Assembly (NCBI GenBank): GCA_016793415.1 | Contig: JAEUMC010000916.1 | Location: forward strand, 1-5,479 | Origin: Devosia sp. | GTDB lineage: Bacteria; Pseudomonadota; Alphaproteobacteria; Rhizobiales; Devosiaceae | DNA length: 5,479 bases | Direction of reading: 5' to 3' | Part shown: positions 1 to 5,479 of the stretch, piece by piece | Position numbering within the stretch: position 1 is the stretch's first letter | Layout of the letters: every line of letters starts with the position of its first letter | The notes under the pieces: generated by a model | The model's input: only the letters and a program-made list of their open reading frames with translations | Database searches by the model: none | Told to the model about the DNA's origin: nothing | Made by a program: the position numbers and the translations under genes

Positions 1-471
1 GAAAATCTCGCGCACATAGGCCGGCGTGGTGCTCGACTTGGCCACGTCGCTGATGTCGAAGCCGTTGCTCGCCACCTTGGCGTCGATCTCGGCGATGCGG
101 ACCTTCAGCGCTGCCACCACTTCGGCGCGGCTCAACAGAAACATGAACGACGTGAGCGCCATCACCGGCTTGGTGTCGAAGGTCTCGACCGTCCACAGCG
201 TCTGGCGCAGCAGCCGCATCAGTTCGACCACGCCGTTCGGGGTGGTCTGGTAGATCGTCCGCTCCGGGCGCTTGCCGGCCGCCTCGGTGCCGTTCTCCTG
301 GATGTAGTCGTCCTGCTTCAGCGATTTGAGCGCGTTGTAGATCGAGCCGGGCTGGATATTGGCCCATTCGTCGACATGCCAGGTCATCAGCTCGCGACGC
401 AGGAAGTACCCATGCACCGGCTCGAACTGGCGCACGGCGCCCAGAACCACCAGACGGGTGATGTTCGACAT
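1..471 (-). CDS. PadR-family transcriptional regulator (partial, C-terminus beyond window)
   Basis: This is a DNA-binding repressor-type protein, of which 157 residues are visible before the left edge. The start at 469-471 is preceded by AGGAG about six bases upstream. The N-terminal winged helix-turn-helix shows the PadR pattern: LVVLGAV at residues 7-13, HGYFLRREL at 20-28, the recognition-helix segment GSIYNALKSLKQDDYI at 42-57, and the wing ending in ERTIYQTTPNG at 70-80. From about residue 82 the sequence becomes helical and leucine-rich, as in the dimerising C-terminal domain of the longer PadR subfamily. PadR proteins usually sense small phenolic or hydrophobic ligands and often repress a divergent neighbour. 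Here the neighbour is the flavin reductase gene, about 110 bp away, so control of that gene and autoregulation are likely but inferred. The ligand cannot be told from the sequence. Confidence 0.88.
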   Translation of the reverse strand, partial: MSNITRLVVLGAVRQFEPVHGYFLRRELMTWHVDEWANIQPGSIYNALKSLKQDDYIQENGTEAAGKRPERTIYQTTPNGVVELMRLLRQTLWTVETFDTKPVMALTSFMFLLSRAEVVAALKVRIAEIDAKVASNGFDISDVAKSSTTPAYVREIF

Positions 472-517
472 GAAGGCTCCTGAAACCGGGTGTCGGGGGC
501 GGAAGGTGCTTGTCTCC

Positions 518-567
518 CCTTAACAAATTGACTAGCCTCAGTCCAATTATTCAAACTTGACTATATG
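518..567. promoter_or_regulatory. Candidate divergent operator/promoter region with repeated TTGACT half-sites
   Basis: This AT-rich patch stands out in GC-rich DNA and lies between the divergent PadR and flavin reductase genes. ATTGACT at 527-533 faces an inverted AGTCCAAT at 540-547, and TTGACTA recurs at 557-563. The first and third copies are embedded in the near-identical strings CAAATTGACTA (524-534) and CAAACTTGACTA (552-563), 29 bp apart from TTGACTA to TTGACTA, close to three helical turns. The TTGACT at 528 could also be a -35 element for the flavin reductase gene, but the best -10 (TATTCA at 548-553) leaves only a 14-bp spacer, so the exact promoter is unclear. The third copy is too close to the GTG at 581 to be a -35. 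Binding of the adjacent PadR protein is inference. Confidence 0.4.
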
Positions 568-580
568 AGAGGAAATCGCG

Positions 581-1069
581 GTGCAGATGGGTGAGGCGAC
601 GCTGGCCCTCAGGAGGGCCTTCTCGATGTTCCCGACCGGTGTCGTCGCCATGTGCGGCATGGACGGCGCAGCGCCCGTCGGCATGGCGGTGAACTCGTTC
701 AGCTCCGTGTCGCTCGACCCGCCGCTGGTTTCGGTCTGCGTGGCGCGGCAATCGGCAACCTGGCCGCGGCTCGACCGCCTGTCGCGCATCGGGCTCAGCG
801 TGCTCGGCGCCGATCAGGAGCGGCTGTCGCGCCAGCTCTCCTCGCGCCACGGCGATCGCTTCCAGGGCGTCGAACTGGAGGCGACGCGCGACGGTGCGCT
901 GTTCATCCGGGGGGCGGCGCTCTGGCTCGACTGCGCCATTGCCAGTCGTCTCGAGGGTGGCGACCATGAGATCATCCTGTTTGAGGTCAAGCACACCGAG
1001 CTGTTCCCGCAGGTCCAGCCGCTGGTCTTCCACCAGAGCCAGTACCTTGCCCTTTCCAACGCTTCCTGA
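581..1069 (+). CDS. Flavin reductase (HpaC-like, NAD(P)H:FMN oxidoreductase)
   Basis: A 162-residue protein of the flavin reductase-like (split-barrel) family. Such proteins reduce free FMN or FAD with NAD(P)H and pass the reduced flavin to a partner monooxygenase in the cytoplasm. Family marks are FPTGV at residues 17-21, the flavin-contacting stretch GMAVNSFSSVSLDPPLVS at 34-51, and the GDHEIILFEV segment at 127-136, where GDH is the conserved NADH-site motif. Length is typical for the family. The GTG start at 581 is chosen because GAGAGGA (567-573) lies seven bases upstream; the ATG at 587 is a less well spaced alternative. It is divergent from the PadR gene, and its 3' end overlaps the riboflavin kinase gene, implying coupled expression. 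No dedicated two-component monooxygenase is visible in the window, so the recipient of the reduced flavin is unknown. Confidence 0.88.
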   Translation: MQMGEATLALRRAFSMFPTGVVAMCGMDGAAPVGMAVNSFSSVSLDPPLVSVCVARQSATWPRLDRLSRIGLSVLGADQERLSRQLSSRHGDRFQGVELEATRDGALFIRGAALWLDCAIASRLEGGDHEIILFEVKHTELFPQVQPLVFHQSQYLALSNAS

Positions 1070-1490
1070 GCCGGGCGCCGGCTTCATCGTCAGTGGTACC
1101 GTCGTCCATGGCGAGAAGCGCGGTCGCGCCCTGGGCTTTCCCACCGCCAACATCGCTCTGGCGCGAGGCAACCTGTTCCCGCCGGAAGGCGTCTACAGTT
1201 CCATTGTGCGCTTCCCGCACCGCGATACCTTCTATGGTGCTACCGTCAGCGTCGGCACCAACCCGACTTTTCCCGACATCGCCTCGATCCGCATCGAGGC
1301 GCATATCCACGATCTCGATGAGCTGCTCTACGGCCTCACCGCCGAGCTTCGCCTGCTCCATCGCCTGCGCGACATGCGCCGCTTCAGCAGCGTCGAGGAA
1401 CTGATCGCCCAGATGGAGAGCGATGTCCGGCAATCGCGCCGATTGCTGGCTGACCTCGGGTGCCTGACCCCGACCAGGAACGCAGGCTGA
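1047..1490 (+). CDS. Stand-alone riboflavin kinase domain protein
   Basis: Predicted to phosphorylate riboflavin with ATP to give FMN. From the TTG at 1047 it is 147 residues and matches only the C-terminal flavokinase domain of bacterial RibF; the N-terminal FMN adenylyltransferase domain is absent. Visible family motifs are GEKRGRALGFPTAN (residues 22-35), PPEGVY (45-50), NPTF (72-75), IEAHIHDL with the expected catalytic glutamate at 84, LYG (94-96) and FSSVEEL near 113-119. All key residues look intact. The start is uncertain. No ATG or GTG lies in frame between 1047 and the conserved core. TTG 1047 overlaps the flavin reductase gene by 23 bases and lacks a clear Shine-Dalgarno; ATG 966 has a GAGG nine bases upstream but would add a Ser/Arg-rich leader that looks like out-of-frame sequence. 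Housekeeping FMN/FAD synthesis normally comes from bifunctional RibF, so this is probably a dedicated extra supply of FMN for a pathway. Function is confident; start is not. Confidence 0.8.
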   Translation: MPFPTLPEPGAGFIVSGTVVHGEKRGRALGFPTANIALARGNLFPPEGVYSSIVRFPHRDTFYGATVSVGTNPTFPDIASIRIEAHIHDLDELLYGLTAELRLLHRLRDMRRFSSVEELIAQMESDVRQSRRLLADLGCLTPTRNAG

Positions 1491-1536
1491 GGACTTGTGG
1501 CGACAGGCGCAATCCAGGCGGTAGCGGCAGCGTGAT

Positions 1537-1565
1537 GGAATAAACCCCCATGGCGAGTGTTGATC
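1537..1565 (+). promoter_or_regulatory. Candidate ECF-sigma-type promoter of the type III PKS operon
   Basis: GGAATAA at 1537-1543 and GTTGATC at 1559-1565 are separated by 15 bases. This resembles the bipartite GGAAT...GTT promoters used by some alphaproteobacterial extracytoplasmic-function sigma factors. It lies in the only intergenic gap upstream of the PKS gene and would start transcription near 1570-1575, giving a leader of about 45-50 bases. No convincing sigma-70 TTGACA/TATAAT pair is seen in the same gap. The assignment is by motif likeness and position only. Confidence 0.42.
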
Positions 1566-1575
1566 CTGAGTGCCC

Positions 1576-1612
1576 GGGAACCTGCTCTGAGGTCCCTGGT
1601 CCGCAACCCAGG
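1576..1612 (+). promoter_or_regulatory. Structured leader with two overlapping, mutually exclusive hairpins
   Basis: GGGAACCT (1576-1583) can pair with AGGTCCC (1590-1596) around a six-base loop, giving seven pairs with one bulged A. CCTGG (1595-1599) can instead pair with CCAGG (1608-1612), which includes the first bases of the AGGAG Shine-Dalgarno (1610-1614). The two hairpins share 1595-1596 and cannot form fully together, so the first would free the ribosome site and the second would partly mask it. Stems this short arise by chance in GC-rich DNA, so a regulatory role is only a possibility. Confidence 0.2.
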
Positions 1613-1619
1613 AGCCGTC

Positions 1620-2702
1620 ATGTCTGCCCAGGCCTATGTGAACAAGATCGCCGTCGCGGTGCCGGAATACGATGTGCACCGGTTCTCCATCGGCTTTGCC
1701 GCCTCCCAGCTTGCCGATGACCCCAGACGCCAGACGCTGTTCACCCGAATGGCCGAACGCAGCGGCATCGAACACCGCTATTGCTGCTTCCCTTCAGCCA
1801 ATGACCCGAACGGTCCGGCGGTCGATGGCGCCGGCCGGTTCACCCGCGGCAATTTTCCCTCGACTGCGACGCGGATGGATCTGTTCGCCGAGGCTGCTCC
1901 GGTGCTGGCACAAAAGGCGGTGGATCGGCTGGAACTGGGGTCCGACGCCGCCCGGATCACCCATCTGATCGTCACCACCTGCACCGGCCTCGCCTCGCCG
2001 GGAATCGACCTCGAGATCATCGAGCGCTGCGGTCTGTCGCCTTCGGTGGAACGCACCATTGTCGGTTTCATGGGCTGCTATGCCGCCGTCAACGCCCTGA
2101 AGCTCGCCCACCACATCGTCCGCTCGGAGCCAACGGCACGGGTGCTGACCGTCAACGTCGAACTCTGCACCCTGCATCTGAAGGAAACCACCGACATCGA
2201 GCGGCTGCTGACCTTCATCCTGTGGGGCGACGGGGCCGCTGCGGCGCTGGTCACCGCCGAGCCCACCGGTATTGCGCTCGACAGTTTCCGCGCCGTCGTT
2301 GCCCCCGACAGCCGCGAGCTGATGACCTGGCAGGTGCGCAACGACGGCTTCGACATGGTGTTGTCCGGCCAGGTCCCCGCCGCCATCCACGAGACGCTGA
2401 GCACCCGCATCACCGACATTCTGGGCAATCGCGGCCTCAACAATGTCGACCTCTGGGCCGTCCATCCGGGCGGCAAGTCCGTGCTGGATGCAGTGGAACG
2501 ATCGCTGGGCCTCGACAGCGAGGCCCTGCGGCCGTCGCGCGAAGTGCTGCGATTGAACGGCAACATGTCCTCGGCCACGGTGATGTTCGTACTTGCCGAT
2601 ATGCTGGCGCATCGGCAGGCCGACCAGGTCGGCTGCGGCATGGCCTTCGGTCCTGGCCTCACCGCCGAGACCTTCATGTTCCACACTGCCGATGCCGCCT
2701 GA
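1620..2702 (+). CDS. Type III polyketide synthase (chalcone/stilbene synthase superfamily)
   Basis: A 360-residue homodimer-type ketosynthase that extends an acyl-CoA starter with malonyl-CoA and cyclises the product without an acyl carrier protein. The catalytic triad is visible: Cys153 in GFMGCYAA (149-156), His282 in AVHPGGKS (280-287) and Asn315 in NGNMSSA (313-319). Further family marks are VTTCTGLASPGID (118-130), WGDGAAAAL (202-210) and the C-terminal FGPGLTAET (343-351). Length is normal. The ATG at 1620 is preceded by AGGAG (1610-1614) at five bases; an in-frame GTG at 1557 would add residues foreign to the family and fall inside the promoter-like site. It is the first gene of a tight operon with a methyltransferase and an FAD oxidoreductase, as in alkylresorcinol/alkylquinone operons. 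A long-chain fatty acyl starter and a resorcinol or pyrone product are therefore likely, but the sequence alone does not fix starter or chain length. Confidence 0.93.
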   Translation: MSAQAYVNKIAVAVPEYDVHRFSIGFAASQLADDPRRQTLFTRMAERSGIEHRYCCFPSANDPNGPAVDGAGRFTRGNFPSTATRMDLFAEAAPVLAQKAVDRLELGSDAARITHLIVTTCTGLASPGIDLEIIERCGLSPSVERTIVGFMGCYAAVNALKLAHHIVRSEPTARVLTVNVELCTLHLKETTDIERLLTFILWGDGAAAALVTAEPTGIALDSFRAVVAPDSRELMTWQVRNDGFDMVLSGQVPAAIHETLSTRITDILGNRGLNNVDLWAVHPGGKSVLDAVERSLGLDSEALRPSREVLRLNGNMSSATVMFVLADMLAHRQADQVGCGMAFGPGLTAETFMFHTADAA

Positions 2703-2703
2703 A

Positions 2704-3426
2704 ATGGCCGCGAGCCTGGCGCTACGCCGGCTGTCGCCGGAACTGCTCGATCACCTGCCGGCGAGCGATCCCGAGGCCATCGGCTCCCGCCGCGACCTCG
2801 CCCGGATCAACGCCATCATGTTTCAGGCCGCGATCATCTGCCGGCGCTTGCGACGTGACCTGCAGCCGCCCCCGCGCCGCATCCTCGAGCTCGGCTGCGG
2901 CGACGGCAGCTTCATGCTGGCGGTATTGAAGCGCCTGCGGCGGCATTGGCCGGGCGGCGAGATCGTGTTGCTCGACCGGCAGGATCTGGTGTCGCCCCGG
3001 CGGCTCGACGCCTTCGCCGAGCTCGGCTGGCAGGCCGAAACGGTGACTGCCGATGCGCTCGAATGGATGGAACACTCCCCGAGCGCCGGGTTCGACCTCG
3101 TTACCGCCAATCTGTTTCTGCATCACTTTGCCGAGCCCGGCCTGACCCGGCTGCTGGCGGCAGCGGCGCAACTGGCGCCGCGCTTCGTCGCCGCCGAACC
3201 CAGCCGCAGCGGCATCGCGCTCGCCGCCACCAGGCTGCTGCGCGCCATCGGCGCCAACGCCGTAACGCTGCACGATGCCGCAGCCAGCGTCCGGGCCGGT
3301 TTTGCCGGGCAGGAGCTCTCCTTGTTGTGGCCAGGTGGGCCGGCGATGACGACATCGGAGGGGTCGACCGGCCCGTTCACCCACGTCTTTTCGGCGCGCT
3401 CGACCGCCCCCGGTGCCGCGCGATGA
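2704..3426 (+). CDS. Class I SAM-dependent methyltransferase (PKS tailoring)
   Basis: A 240-residue Rossmann-fold methyltransferase. Motif I, ILELGCGDGSF, is at residues 60-70. The acidic end of strand 2, LLDRQD, is at 89-94 and should bind the SAM ribose. DLVTANLFLHHF, at 131-142, is the motif typical of small-molecule O- or C-methyltransferases. No signal peptide or membrane segment is seen, so it is cytoplasmic. The ATG at 2704 begins one base after the PKS stop and gives an N-terminus rich in LSPELLD and RRDLARIN, which suits the family; ATG 2692, overlapping the PKS by 11 bases, is an alternative. Neither has a good Shine-Dalgarno, so translation is probably coupled to the PKS. Its stop overlaps the next start as ATGA. 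The likely substrate is the PKS product, by analogy with methylating enzymes of phenolic-lipid operons; the target position is unknown. The C-terminal 25 residues are low in conserved features. Confidence 0.85.
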   Translation: MAASLALRRLSPELLDHLPASDPEAIGSRRDLARINAIMFQAAIICRRLRRDLQPPPRRILELGCGDGSFMLAVLKRLRRHWPGGEIVLLDRQDLVSPRRLDAFAELGWQAETVTADALEWMEHSPSAGFDLVTANLFLHHFAEPGLTRLLAAAAQLAPRFVAAEPSRSGIALAATRLLRAIGANAVTLHDAAASVRAGFAGQELSLLWPGGPAMTTSEGSTGPFTHVFSARSTAPGAAR

Positions 3427-4604
3427 GGTACGATGCCATCATCATCGGGGGCGGCCCGTCCGGCGCCGCGACCGCCATCGCCCTGGCATCCCAGGGGCGT
3501 GCCGTCGCCATTGTCGAAAAGAGCCCATTCCCCCGCAACAAGGTGTGCGGCGAGTTCATCTCGCCGGTCAACCTGGCGCTGCTCGACCGGCTGGGCGTCG
3601 GGGAGCGGGTGCGCGATCTTGCCGGTCCCGAGATCCGCCGCCTGGCCCTGTTCGCCGCGGGGCCTGGCATCGAAGCGCCGATGCCCCGCGGACGTGGCGA
3701 CGCCTTCGGCCGCGCGCTGGGCCGCGACGTGCTCGACGGGCTGCTGCTCGAGGCGGCCGCGTCGGCTGGGGCAACCGTGCTGCAGCCGTGGCAGGCCAGC
3801 GTTGCCGTTCGCGACGGCGACGACACCGCCATCGGCATCGAGCGTTCGGGTGAGCGGCGCACGCTGTTGGCGCCGGTGCTCATCGCGGCGCATGGGTCGT
3901 GGGAGCTGGGCGGGCTTCCCAGCCAGCCCAAGCGCCAGCATCTCCCGTCGGATTTCCTTGGCTTCAAGGCCCATTTTCGCGGCTCCGCGCTAGCGTCGGA
4001 CCTGATGCCGCTGCTGGCTTTCCCCGGCGGCTATGGCGGCATGGTGTGGGCCGATCAGGGGCGGATGTCGCTGTCGTGCTGCATTCGGCGCGACCAGCTC
4101 GATGCCGTCCGGGCTACCCACCGTGGCCTGCCGGCGGGCGAGGCGGTGCTTCGGCACATCGTCGCGGCCTGCCCCGAAGTGGCCGAGGTCCTGCGGAACG
4201 CCACGCTCGATGGCGGTTGGCAGGCTGCCGGCCCGATCCGGCCCGGCATCCGCGACTGCTATGCACACGACATCTTCAGCGTCGGCAACGTCGCCGGTGA
4301 ATCCCATCCGATCATTGCCGAGGGCATCTCCATGGCGCTGCAATCGGGCTGGCTGCTGGCAGCGGAACTGGCGCGCGTCGCTGATTGGAGCCGGGCAGGG
4401 CGCCAACTCGCCGGCCAGCGCTATGCGGTCGCCTGGCACAAGCAGTTCCCGCTGCGCATCCTCACCGCGTCGATGCTGGCCGGCCTCGCCTCCCGACCGC
4501 TCGGCGCCGGCCTGATGCGGCGCTTCGTCGGCGCCTTCCCGGCCAGCCTGTTCCTCGGCGCGCAACTGAGCGGCAAGATCTCCCCGATTCCCGGCGTCGC
4601 CTGA
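3423..4604 (+). CDS. FAD-dependent oxidoreductase (geranylgeranyl reductase / aromatic hydroxylase-like)
   Basis: A 393-residue flavoprotein. The N-terminal dinucleotide-binding fold shows IIIGGGPSGAATAIAL at residues 6-21, followed by the acidic end of strand 2 (VEK, 31-33). NKVCGEFIS at 39-47 is the KxCGE signature of the geranylgeranyl reductase-type branch, and SVGNVAGESHPIIAEGI at 286-302 is the second FAD-contact motif, with Asn289 where many homologues have Asp. The C-terminal 50 residues (about 343-393) are hydrophobic with basic residues and may associate with membrane. The start ATG overlaps the methyltransferase stop (ATGA), so the two are translationally coupled; the longer open frame upstream is only the shadow of the methyltransferase. 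In comparable operons such as srs, a flavoprotein hydroxylates the resorcinol ring, leading to a quinone. Ring hydroxylation or oxidation is the best guess; double-bond reduction in an acyl or prenyl chain is the main alternative. Confidence 0.85.
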   Translation: MRYDAIIIGGGPSGAATAIALASQGRAVAIVEKSPFPRNKVCGEFISPVNLALLDRLGVGERVRDLAGPEIRRLALFAAGPGIEAPMPRGRGDAFGRALGRDVLDGLLLEAAASAGATVLQPWQASVAVRDGDDTAIGIERSGERRTLLAPVLIAAHGSWELGGLPSQPKRQHLPSDFLGFKAHFRGSALASDLMPLLAFPGGYGGMVWADQGRMSLSCCIRRDQLDAVRATHRGLPAGEAVLRHIVAACPEVAEVLRNATLDGGWQAAGPIRPGIRDCYAHDIFSVGNVAGESHPIIAEGISMALQSGWLLAAELARVADWSRAGRQLAGQRYAVAWHKQFPLRILTASMLAGLASRPLGAGLMRRFVGAFPASLFLGAQLSGKISPIPGVA

Positions 4605-4617
4605 GCTGCCGATCGGT

Positions 4618-5479
4618 TCAGCGCGGCGGTCTTGCGGTGCTGGCCCGTACCACCAGTACCGGCAGCAACGGATCCGCCTCCAGCGGCGGCTCGCCATTGA
4701 TGCGGACCAGCACCGCCTCGATGCAGCGCCGGCCCAGCGCGGCGAAATCCTGCCGCATGGTGGTCAACGGCGGAATGAAATAGGCGGCCTCCGGCACGTC
4801 GTCGAAGCCGACGACGCTGAAATCCTCGGGCACCCGCCGACCCGCCTCGTGCAGCGCCAGCAACACCCCCTGCGCCATTCGGTCATTGGCGACATAGACG
4901 GCGGTGAACTCGCGGTTGGCGGCGATCTCGCGCCCAGCGTGATAGCCGCTCTGCGCCGACCAGTCGCCTACCACCGGCTCCACCGCCACGAGGCCCGCCT
5001 CGCCGAGTGCCTTGCGCCAGCCATGGATGCGCGAATCCGAGACCGTGAACCCGGCGGGACCGGCGACATGCGCGATCATGGTGTGGCCCAACTCGATCAG
5101 GTGCCTGGTGGCGAGCCGCGAGCCCTCCACCGAGTCGGTCATGATCGAGGTGTGCTCGCCGGTATCGACCGAGCTCAGCGTCACCACCGGCACGTTGTCG
5201 AACGACATGAAGGCCGCGCTGGCCGAGACATCCTGCGGCGCGATCATCACGATGCCTTCGACCGCCTGGCTGGCGAGACGCTGCAGTGCATCCGAAATGG
5301 TGCGGTAGTTGGACTCGGGCAGGCTGACGATCGACACCGCATAGCCGGCCTCACGCGCCGCCTGCTCGACCGCCCACAGGGCGCTCGCCGGCCCGAAGCT
5401 CAGATAGTCGGTCGCCACCACGCCGATGGTGCGCGAGCGGCTGGTGGCGAGGGTTCGCGCTGCGATATTGGGCCGGTAG
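4618..5479 (-). CDS. LacI-family transcriptional regulator (partial, N-terminal DNA-binding domain beyond window)
   Basis: The visible 286 residues begin in the hinge helix with YRPNIAARTLATSRSRTIGVV, read here in two pieces: YRPNIAARTLATSR, then SRTIGVV. This matches the classic LacI/PurR junction between the helix-turn-helix, missing to the right, and the ligand domain. A periplasmic-binding-protein-like sensor domain follows, with EGIVMIAPQ, HLIELGHTMIAHVAGP, YVANDRMAQGVLLALHEAGRRVP and DFSVVGFDDVPEAAYFIPPLTT, all typical of the family. An internal GTG at 5421 is not the real start. The stop lies 13 bases from the stop of the convergent FAD oxidoreductase gene. LacI proteins usually respond to sugars or their phosphates and control uptake and catabolic genes; the inducer cannot be read here. 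A link with the polyketide operon is not suggested by the arrangement. Confidence 0.92.
   Translation of the reverse strand, partial: YRPNIAARTLATSRSRTIGVVATDYLSFGPASALWAVEQAAREAGYAVSIVSLPESNYRTISDALQRLASQAVEGIVMIAPQDVSASAAFMSFDNVPVVTLSSVDTGEHTSIMTDSVEGSRLATRHLIELGHTMIAHVAGPAGFTVSDSRIHGWRKALGEAGLVAVEPVVGDWSAQSGYHAGREIAANREFTAVYVANDRMAQGVLLALHEAGRRVPEDFSVVGFDDVPEAAYFIPPLTTMRQDFAALGRRCIEAVLVRINGEPPLEADPLLPVLVVRASTARPPR

Noticed and set aside
1491..1536. Possible small RNA or terminator after the riboflavin kinase gene
   Set aside because: No stable stem with a T-tract and no recognisable RNA family; nothing beyond spacer sequence is seen here.
1557..1619. GTG start of the PKS 21 codons upstream
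   Set aside because: The extra residues are not family-like, the ATG at 1620 has an excellent ribosome site, and the GTG overlaps the promoter-like motif.
1794..2684. Long open frame on the minus strand opposite the PKS gene (296 codons)
   Set aside because: It is a shadow of a high-GC gene: low-complexity composition, no recognisable domain, and the opposite strand encodes an intact PKS.
2946..3422. N-terminal extension of the FAD oxidoreductase in the same frame
   Set aside because: It is an Arg/Ala-rich out-of-frame reading of the methyltransferase; the Rossmann motif begins right after the ATG at 3423.
3123..3974. Long minus-strand open frame across the methyltransferase-oxidoreductase junction
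   Set aside because: It spans two genuine genes on the other strand and has no family motif; open only because of codon bias.
4605..4617. Terminator between the convergent FAD oxidoreductase and LacI genes
   Set aside because: Only 13 bases separate the stops; there is no GC stem followed by a T-run, only the short palindrome CCGATCGG (4609-4616).

Overview
The window is GC-rich and densely coding, with strong third-position G/C bias. It looks like an alphaproteobacterium, possibly Hyphomicrobiales and Devosia-like. That guess rests on composition, gene style and a GGAATAA/GTT promoter-like site, and no single marker proves it. There are seven protein-coding genes, two of them cut by the window edges. 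I see no RNA genes, insertion sequences or CRISPR arrays, and no gene-free stretch longer than 300 bases.

Layout. On the minus strand at the left edge is a PadR-family transcriptional regulator (starts at 471, runs off the left end). An AT-rich divergent intergenic region of about 110 bp with repeated TTGACT-type half-sites follows. Next, on the plus strand, are two overlapping flavin genes: a small HpaC-like flavin reductase (581-1069) and a stand-alone riboflavin kinase domain protein (about 1047-1490). After a 129-bp intergenic region with an ECF-sigma-like promoter and a structured leader comes a tight three-gene plus-strand operon (1620-4604): a type III polyketide synthase with an intact Cys-His-Asn triad, a class I SAM-dependent methyltransferase, and an FAD-dependent oxidoreductase of the geranylgeranyl-reductase/hydroxylase type. 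The genes are separated by 1 bp and then by an ATGA overlap. Thirteen bases downstream, a LacI-family regulator converges from the minus strand and runs off the right end.

How it fits together. The PKS-methyltransferase-FAD oxidoreductase trio has the same logic as known bacterial phenolic-lipid operons such as srs of Streptomyces griseus. There, a type III PKS builds an alkylresorcinol or alkylpyrone from a fatty acyl starter, and tailoring enzymes methylate and hydroxylate it toward a quinone. That is the most likely role here, but the product is inferred. The upstream pair could convert riboflavin to FMN and reduce it, supplying FMNH2 to a flavin-dependent oxygenase. Whether it serves the PKS operon or a separate pathway outside the window (flavin catabolism, for example) cannot be decided from this sequence. 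The PadR gene is placed to control the flavin pair, while the PKS operon appears to have its own promoter. The LacI gene is probably unrelated.
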